64,000 bases of DNA. It comes from Microbacterium capsulatum. GTDB taxonomy: Bacteria > Actinomycetota > Actinomycetes > Actinomycetales > Microbacteriaceae. Positions 59,577 to 64,000 of this stretch are shown here, piece after piece. The first letter of the stretch is position 1. Each line of letters starts with the position of its first letter. Location of the stretch: the NCBI RefSeq assembly GCF_030865425.1, contig NZ_JAVFCB010000008.1:158465-222464 (forward strand), read 5' to 3'. The position numbers were made by a program, and so were the translations under genes. The notes beneath the pieces were generated by a model. It was given only the letters and a program-made list of their open reading frames with translations. It was not told the DNA's origin and searched no databases.

Positions 59577-60763
59577 AGCAGGCCCTTCAAGACGGTGACG
59601 AGGGCCTCGATCCCCTCGAGGCAGTCATCGAGCTCGGCGAACTCCTGGGGAGCGTGCGAGATGCCGGTGGGGTTGCGCACGAAGATCATCCCGGTGGGTA
59701 CGGCCGCCGCCAGGACGCCCGCGTCGTGCCCGGCCCCCGAGGGAAGCGCGGGCACACCGCCGAGGGCCGCCTGGAGTCTCGCCGCGAGGTCTGCGTCGAA
59801 GGCGACCTCGGGCGACCAGGAGTTCTCCTCGAACTCGGAGGCCCCGACCCGCTGGGCGATGTCGGCCACCAGGTCGCGCGTCTCGTCGTCGCTGCCCGCC
59901 CGGGCGTCCAGCGTCATCGTCACGGTCGAGGCGATCACGTTCGATCCCCCCGGGACGGCGGAGATGCGTCCGACGGTCGCCCGCGCCCCCGGCGCCGCGA
60001 GCGCCGCCTCCCGGATCTCGAGCACGGCACGCGCCGCGGTCACCATCGGATCATCACGGTCGGTCATGAGCGTCGCCCCGGCGTGGTTGCCCTGACCGCG
60101 GAACGTCAGGGTCCATCGTCCATGGGCGAGGATGCTGCTGGCGATCGCCGTGGCCGAACCGAGTTCGATCAGACCCCGGCCCTGCTCGACGTGAAGCTCG
60201 AGGAACAGGCCGATCCGGCGTAGGGACTCCTCATCGCGACCGATGTGCGCGGCGTCGAAGCCCACCCGCCGGGCGGCATCGGCGTAGCTCTGCCCCTCGG
60301 CGTCCACCAGCGCCCGCACACGATCCGGCGAGATCGCACCGGCCATGAGCGCGGAGCCGAGACAGGCGACGCCGAAGCGCGAGCCTTCCTCCTCGGCGAA
60401 GACGAGGATCGCGAAGGGGCGAGAGGGAGCGAATCCGTCCCGCTTCAGCGCGGCCACCGCTTCCAGTGCGCTGACGACTCCCAGCGGTCCGTCGAAGGCA
60501 CCGCCACCAGGAACGCTGTCCAGGTGGCTCCCGGTGACGATCGCGTCATCGCCGGGAGCGCCCCACCATGCCCAGATGTTCGCGTTGCGGTCGTACTCGA
60601 TCGCGAGCCCGAGCTGCTCGGCGCGCTCGACGAACCAGCTGCGCAGCTGCATGTCGGAGTCGTTCCACAGGTGGCGGGAGTAGCCGCCGCGGACTCCGTC
60701 CCGACCGACGCCGTCGATCTGATCGAGTCCGGCGAGCTGGCCGTGGGCAACACCTTCTGTCAT
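59573..60763 (-). CDS. M20-family allantoate/N-carbamoyl amino acid amidohydrolase-like enzyme
   Basis: A 396-residue binuclear zinc peptidase-family hydrolase (VTGSHLDSVPGGGAFDG; FAEEEGSRFG; LHVEQGRGLIE; PSGAGHDAGVLA). By family it would cleave allantoate or N-carbamoyl amino acids. First in an operon with hutF and hutD, it more likely hydrolyses N-formylglutamate, taking the place of HutG. ATG 60763 has GAGGGAGAG upstream. The substrate is inferred from context. Confidence 0.85.
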   Translation of the reverse strand: MTEGVAHGQLAGLDQIDGVGRDGVRGGYSRHLWNDSDMQLRSWFVERAEQLGLAIEYDRNANIWAWWGAPGDDAIVTGSHLDSVPGGGAFDGPLGVVSALEAVAALKRDGFAPSRPFAILVFAEEEGSRFGVACLGSALMAGAISPDRVRALVDAEGQSYADAARRVGFDAAHIGRDEESLRRIGLFLELHVEQGRGLIELGSATAIASSILAHGRWTLTFRGQGNHAGATLMTDRDDPMVTAARAVLEIREAALAAPGARATVGRISAVPGGSNVIASTVTMTLDARAGSDDETRDLVADIAQRVGASEFEENSWSPEVAFDADLAARLQAALGGVPALPSGAGHDAGVLAAAVPTGMIFVRNPTGISHAPQEFAELDDCLEGIEALVTVLKGLL

Positions 60764-60931
60764 TGGTCGATCTCTCCCTCTTGATGTCCGTTGATAAACC
60801 CCGGTTCGCACGAGAACGCCGGCGCTGCAGGGCCCCGGACCAACGTGGATCCGGCCTGACGCATCGTCGGTCGATTCGTCGTTCGAACGTCATCGCGAAG
60901 GTGTTCGGTGCGGGCTTCCACCTCGTCACCC

Positions 60932-60960
60932 AGCGTGCCCGACCCCGCTCGGCCGGTCAA
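60932..60960 (-). promoter_or_regulatory. Candidate promoter of the hut operon
   Basis: On the minus strand TTGACC (60955-60960), a 17-base spacer and CACGCT (60932-60937) form a possible promoter, giving a leader of about 160 bases. The 60764-61037 gap holds no gene I can support. Confidence 0.4.
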
Positions 60961-61037
60961 GCAAACGCGTCCGGGGAGAGCGCACGTCCGCGCCGCAGCG
61001 CCGGGTCGCCGAAGACCCGCCCCTCGAACCCGCGGGA

Positions 61038-61334
61038 TCAGCGGGACTCGGCGGCCTCGGTGTGGTGGCGGATGACCTCGGCGACGACGAAGTTGAACCA
61101 CTTCTCCGCGAACTCGGGGTCGAGGTGCGCCTCCTCGGCGAGCGCGCGCAGCCGGGCGGTCTGCTGCTCCTCGCGGTTCGGGTCCGAGGGCGGCATCGCG
61201 TGCTCGGCCTTCAGCACGCCGACCTGCTGGGTGCAGCGGAAACGCTCCGCCAGCATGAAGATCAGGGCCGCGTCGATGTTGTCGATGCTCGCGCGCAGGC
61301 GCGCCAGCTCGGCCTGGGGATCGATTGCGGTCAT
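61038..61334 (-). CDS. Chorismate mutase, AroQ type
   Basis: A 98-residue all-helical enzyme converting chorismate to prephenate for phenylalanine and tyrosine synthesis. Key features are LRASIDNIDAALIFMLAERF, the arginine/lysine pair in QQVGVLKAEH, and a DPNREEQQ loop before the C-terminal helices. The ATG at 61334 has GAGGAG; an in-frame ATG at 61391 does not. It stands alone with the AI-2E transporter diverging 166 bases away. Confidence 0.9.
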   Translation of the reverse strand: MTAIDPQAELARLRASIDNIDAALIFMLAERFRCTQQVGVLKAEHAMPPSDPNREEQQTARLRALAEEAHLDPEFAEKWFNFVVAEVIRHHTEAAESR

Positions 61335-61488
61335 GGGAGGCTCCTCACCGAGCGGCGGACGTGCGATCCCTCCGACGATAACGCCTCCCACCCTCGTATT
61401 GCGTTTGTGTTCCGATCGTCACGAAGTCCTCGTTTTCCGCACTCCGGGAAACCCCCGATCAGGCCACGCAGCGGCGCACCCCCTCCCC

Positions 61489-61494
61489 TACAGT
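61489..61494 (+). promoter_or_regulatory. Candidate -10 box, leaderless AI-2E-family transporter gene
   Basis: TACAGT ends exactly 6 bases before the ATG at 61501 and no ribosome-binding site is visible. Confidence 0.6.
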
Positions 61495-61500
61495 GAAGCC

Positions 61501-62715
61501 ATGACCGACGAAGACCGCACGCCCGACAAGGCCTCCGCCGAGGACGCGGCGCTCACGACCACCGCCGTGCAGGCCGAGACCCCGGCGGACGAGACCCCGG
61601 TCACGCGCTCGCGGTACGTCGAGGCGACCCCGCCGCGGGCATCCTTCTGGACCAGGATCGACAAGCCGTTCGCGTTCGGGTTCCTCATGACGCTCGGTGC
61701 GCTCGGCGCGATCCTGCTCGGCCTCGCCCTGTCGAGCCTGTCGACCGTCCTCATCTACATCGCCTTCGCCCTTTTCGCCGCGCTCGGGCTCGACCCGGCT
61801 GTGCGCTGGCTCGAGCGGCGCGGACTGTCCCGTGCCTGGTCGGTGGTCTGCGTGATCGTGGCTCTCGCGATCGTCCTGGCGATCATCATCCTGGCGATCC
61901 TGCCGACCGTGATCGACCAGATCGCGTCGTTCATCTCGTCGATCCCCGGCACGATCAGGGCGTTCCTGAAGAGCGACTTCTACCACGGCCTCGAGCAGCA
62001 GTTCGGCGTCGGTCTGACCGACGTCGTGAGCGAGATCCAGAAGTATCTGAGCGACCCCAGCAAGCTCGCCCAGCTCGGCGGCGGAGCGCTGCAGCTCGGC
62101 GGCGCGGCCCTGCAGATCGGTGCCGCGATCGCGACCGGGCTCTCCGGCGCGCTGATCGTGCTCGTGCTGACCCTGTACTTCCTCGCGACGCTGCCGACGA
62201 TGAAGGCCGGGCTGATCCGCCTCGCCGCCGCCCGCGACCGCGAGGGCATCGGCGCGATCACGGATCAGATCACCGAGTCGGTCGGCGGATACGTCATGGG
62301 CATGGTGTCGCTCGCGTTCATCAACGCGGTGATCGTGTTCATCCTCTACCTCGTGCTGGGGCTGCCGTTCCCGCCCCTGATGGCGACGGTCGCGTTCCTG
62401 ATCACGCTCATCCCGCTCGTCGGATCCGTGCTGTTCTGGATCATCGGCAGCGGCATCGCCCTGTTCACCTCGCCGGTGCTGGCACTGATCTTCGCGCTCG
62501 TCTACCTCGTGTACATGCAGTTGGAGGCGTACGTCATCACGCCGCGGGTGATGAACAAGGCGATCTCGATCCCCGGATCGCTCGTCGTGATCGGCGCGCT
62601 CGTCGGCGGCACCCTGCTGGGCCTGCTCGGCGCGCTCATCGCCGTGCCGGTGACGGCGTCGATCCTGATCATCATCAAGCAGGTGTGGATCCCGCGGCAG
62701 GACGCGCGGGTCTGA
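61501..62715 (+). CDS. AI-2E family (PerM-like) transporter
   Basis: A 404-residue membrane protein with about eight hydrophobic segments. After a 50-residue polar N-terminus come the family blocks: YIAFALFAALGLDPAVRWLE, LVLTLYFLATLPTMK, and PPLMATVAFLITLIPLVGS plus VTPRVMNK-like ITPRVMNKAISI. The family includes AI-2 exporters and Na+/H+ antiporters of the TqsA/PerM group; the substrate here is unknown. It is leaderless from TACAGT. Confidence 0.9.
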   Translation: MTDEDRTPDKASAEDAALTTTAVQAETPADETPVTRSRYVEATPPRASFWTRIDKPFAFGFLMTLGALGAILLGLALSSLSTVLIYIAFALFAALGLDPAVRWLERRGLSRAWSVVCVIVALAIVLAIIILAILPTVIDQIASFISSIPGTIRAFLKSDFYHGLEQQFGVGLTDVVSEIQKYLSDPSKLAQLGGGALQLGGAALQIGAAIATGLSGALIVLVLTLYFLATLPTMKAGLIRLAAARDREGIGAITDQITESVGGYVMGMVSLAFINAVIVFILYLVLGLPFPPLMATVAFLITLIPLVGSVLFWIIGSGIALFTSPVLALIFALVYLVYMQLEAYVITPRVMNKAISIPGSLVVIGALVGGTLLGLLGALIAVPVTASILIIIKQVWIPRQDARV

Positions 62716-62836
62716 GAGCACGGCCGCGGTGCGACGTATTCGGATCGCGGCATGCGGGCGGGCGTAGCGTGACACCCAGCGATCGGCATCCGCCCTTGGC
62801 TTCCACAGCTCAAGGGCTCCGATCGAGGAGAACATC

Positions 62837-63946
62837 ATCTCCCTTCTCACCCATACCCCGGCCGCGTCGCTCGGTCCGGTGCGGCAGACCTATGCCGGCA
62901 CCGCTGAGTTCCCGCCCATGGCGCGGGCGTACACCGAGGTGTCGCGCGTCGTCCGCGAGACGGGTCTGCTGCGGCGGGCACCCGTGTTCTACGGCCTCGT
63001 CGCCGCGGCGCTGACGCTCTGCTTCGCCGGCTGCGTCGCCGGCTTCGTGCTGCTCGGCGACAGCTGGTTCCAGCTGCTCATCGCCGCCGCGCTCGGCATC
63101 CTCTTCACCCAGGTCGCCTTTCTGGCCCATGAGGCGGCGCATCGGCAGATCCTCGCCAGCGGACCCGCCAACCTGCGCCTCGCCCGGATCCTCGGCGGCG
63201 TCGTGGGCATGAGCTACTCCTGGTGGGACTCGAAGCACACCCGCCACCACGGCAATCCGAACCGGGTGGGCAAGGACCCCGACATCGACGTCGACACGAT
63301 CTCCTTCCTCGACGAGGACGCGGCCCGATCCCGCGGGCTCGTCCGGCTGATCACCCGGAAGCAGGGCTGGCTCTTCTTCCCGCTGCTGACCCTGGAAGGG
63401 CTCAACCTGCATGCCCTCAGCGTGCGGCATCTGCTCTCCTCCCGCGATGTCCCCGGCCGGTGGCAGGAGCTCGGGCTGCTCGCCGTCCGCTTCGCGGTGG
63501 TCCTGGTGCCGGTGTTCCTCCTGCTCCCGCTGGGCATGGCCTTCGCCTTCCTCGGGGTCCAGCTCGCCGTGTTCGGCGTGTACATGGGCTCCTCCTTCGC
63601 GCCGAACCACAAGGGGATGCCGATCATCGCGGCCGACGCGCGGCTGGACTTCTTCAGCAAGCAGGTGCGCACGTCGCGCAACATCACCGGCGGATGGTGG
63701 GCGACCTGGCTGATGGGCGGGTTGAACTACCAGGTCGAGCATCACCTCTTCCCGAACATGCCGCGGATCCACCTCTCCCGCGCCCGCGAGATCGTGCGCG
63801 AGCACTGCGCCACGAACGACGTGCCCTACACCGAGACGTCGCTGCTGCGCTCCTACGCGATCGTCATCGCCTACCTCAACCGGGTCGGCCTCGCGGCGCG
63901 GGATCCGTTCGACTGTCCGGTCACCGCGACGTACCGCCGGGCGTGA
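62837..63946 (+). CDS. Membrane fatty-acid desaturase, start codon unusual
   Basis: A di-iron acyl desaturase of about 369 residues. Three histidine boxes are visible: HEAAHRQ, HTRHHG and QVEHHLF, with about four membrane segments. It introduces a double bond into membrane fatty acids. No ATG, GTG or TTG lies in frame between the upstream stop at 62765 and the GTG at 62879, which has no ribosome-binding site. GAGGAG at 62825-62830 sits 6 bases before an ATC at 62837. The residues thus added (through GPVRQT) read as part of the family's N-terminus. The start is therefore tentatively AUC. Confidence 0.88.
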   Translation: MSLLTHTPAASLGPVRQTYAGTAEFPPMARAYTEVSRVVRETGLLRRAPVFYGLVAAALTLCFAGCVAGFVLLGDSWFQLLIAAALGILFTQVAFLAHEAAHRQILASGPANLRLARILGGVVGMSYSWWDSKHTRHHGNPNRVGKDPDIDVDTISFLDEDAARSRGLVRLITRKQGWLFFPLLTLEGLNLHALSVRHLLSSRDVPGRWQELGLLAVRFAVVLVPVFLLLPLGMAFAFLGVQLAVFGVYMGSSFAPNHKGMPIIAADARLDFFSKQVRTSRNITGGWWATWLMGGLNYQVEHHLFPNMPRIHLSRAREIVREHCATNDVPYTETSLLRSYAIVIAYLNRVGLAARDPFDCPVTATYRRA

Positions 63947-63975
63947 TGCCGGCCTCCTGCGCGGCACCGCACGCC

Positions 63976-63981
63976 TAGGCT
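63976..63981 (+). promoter_or_regulatory. Candidate -10 box of the gene at the window end
   Basis: TAGGCT ends 6 bases before the ATG at 63988, again the leaderless layout. Confidence 0.55.
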
Positions 63982-63987
63982 GAGCCC

Positions 63988-64000
63988 ATGACGCGGATCT
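63988..64000 (+). CDS. Start of a gene running out of the window
   Basis: Only the first four codons (MTRI) are present. The start is supported by a TAGGCT box 6 bases upstream. Nothing can be said of its function. Confidence 0.5.

Noticed and set aside
60760-61101. Leftward ORF in the gap between the hut operon and chorismate mutase
   Set aside because: No start signal, no recognisable motif, composition of a non-coding frame, and it overlaps the end of chorismate mutase.

Overview
The window is a chromosomal stretch from a very GC-rich actinobacterium. The protein styles, the frequent leaderless TANNNT promoters and the palindromic repeats fit Microbacteriaceae, most likely Microbacterium or a close relative. 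That placement is inferred from sequence character, not from a marker gene. No rRNA, tRNA, CRISPR array, transposase or phage gene is visible. The window opens inside purL and closes four codons into an unidentified gene. In between it is mostly sugar uptake and breakdown, with some amino-acid and osmolyte genes.

Layout. 1-8.5 kb: the end of purL, a small membrane protein, a LacI-type regulator, an APC permease, a YtcJ-type amidohydrolase, an SGNH hydrolase, a membrane-anchored coiled-coil protein and an SMP-30 lactonase. 8.5-16.4 kb: a sugar-acid cluster (FAH-family hydrolase, 2-hydroxyacid dehydrogenase, three SDRs of which one is frameshifted, an enolase-superfamily dehydratase and a ceramidase-like hydrolase) with a GntR/FCD regulator. 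Three copies of a 12-bp palindrome sit at its three divergent promoters. 16.5-30.3 kb: a nine-gene leftward operon (sugar ABC importer, epimerase-like protein, DHDPS-like aldolase, 2-hydroxyacid dehydrogenase, Gfo/Idh oxidoreductase, a Tat-exported beta-helix protein and a frameshifted GNAT), divergent from a ROK regulator and two more Gfo/Idh oxidoreductases. It looks like an uncharacterised glycan-use locus.

30.2-42.5 kb: four different GH3 glycosidases with a TetR regulator, an MFS sugar transporter and an SDR. 42.5-51.3 kb: a lipase-maturation-factor-like membrane protein, a repeat-rich gap, a glycine-betaine ABC operon with a long leader, an RsmC/RlmG-like methyltransferase and a DUF5107/TPR protein. 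51.6-52.5 kb: an ArsR regulator and an SRPBCC gene facing away from one shared palindrome. 52.6-57.5 kb: an amino-sugar/tagatose-type operon (SIS isomerase, ROK kinase, PfkB kinase, class II aldolase, DeoR). 57.7-60.8 kb: a partial histidine-utilisation operon (hutD, hutF, M20 amidohydrolase). 61-64 kb: chorismate mutase, an AI-2E family transporter and a fatty-acid desaturase that seems to lack a normal start codon.

Themes across the window: (1) palindromic repeat families lie between genes and, in four places, inside reading frames, where they add peptide insertions or extensions; (2) many genes have a -10 hexamer 6-9 bases upstream of the start codon, implying leaderless mRNAs; (3) GGATCC is far commoner than base composition predicts and occurs in every reading frame; (4) two genes are each broken by a single-base frameshift.
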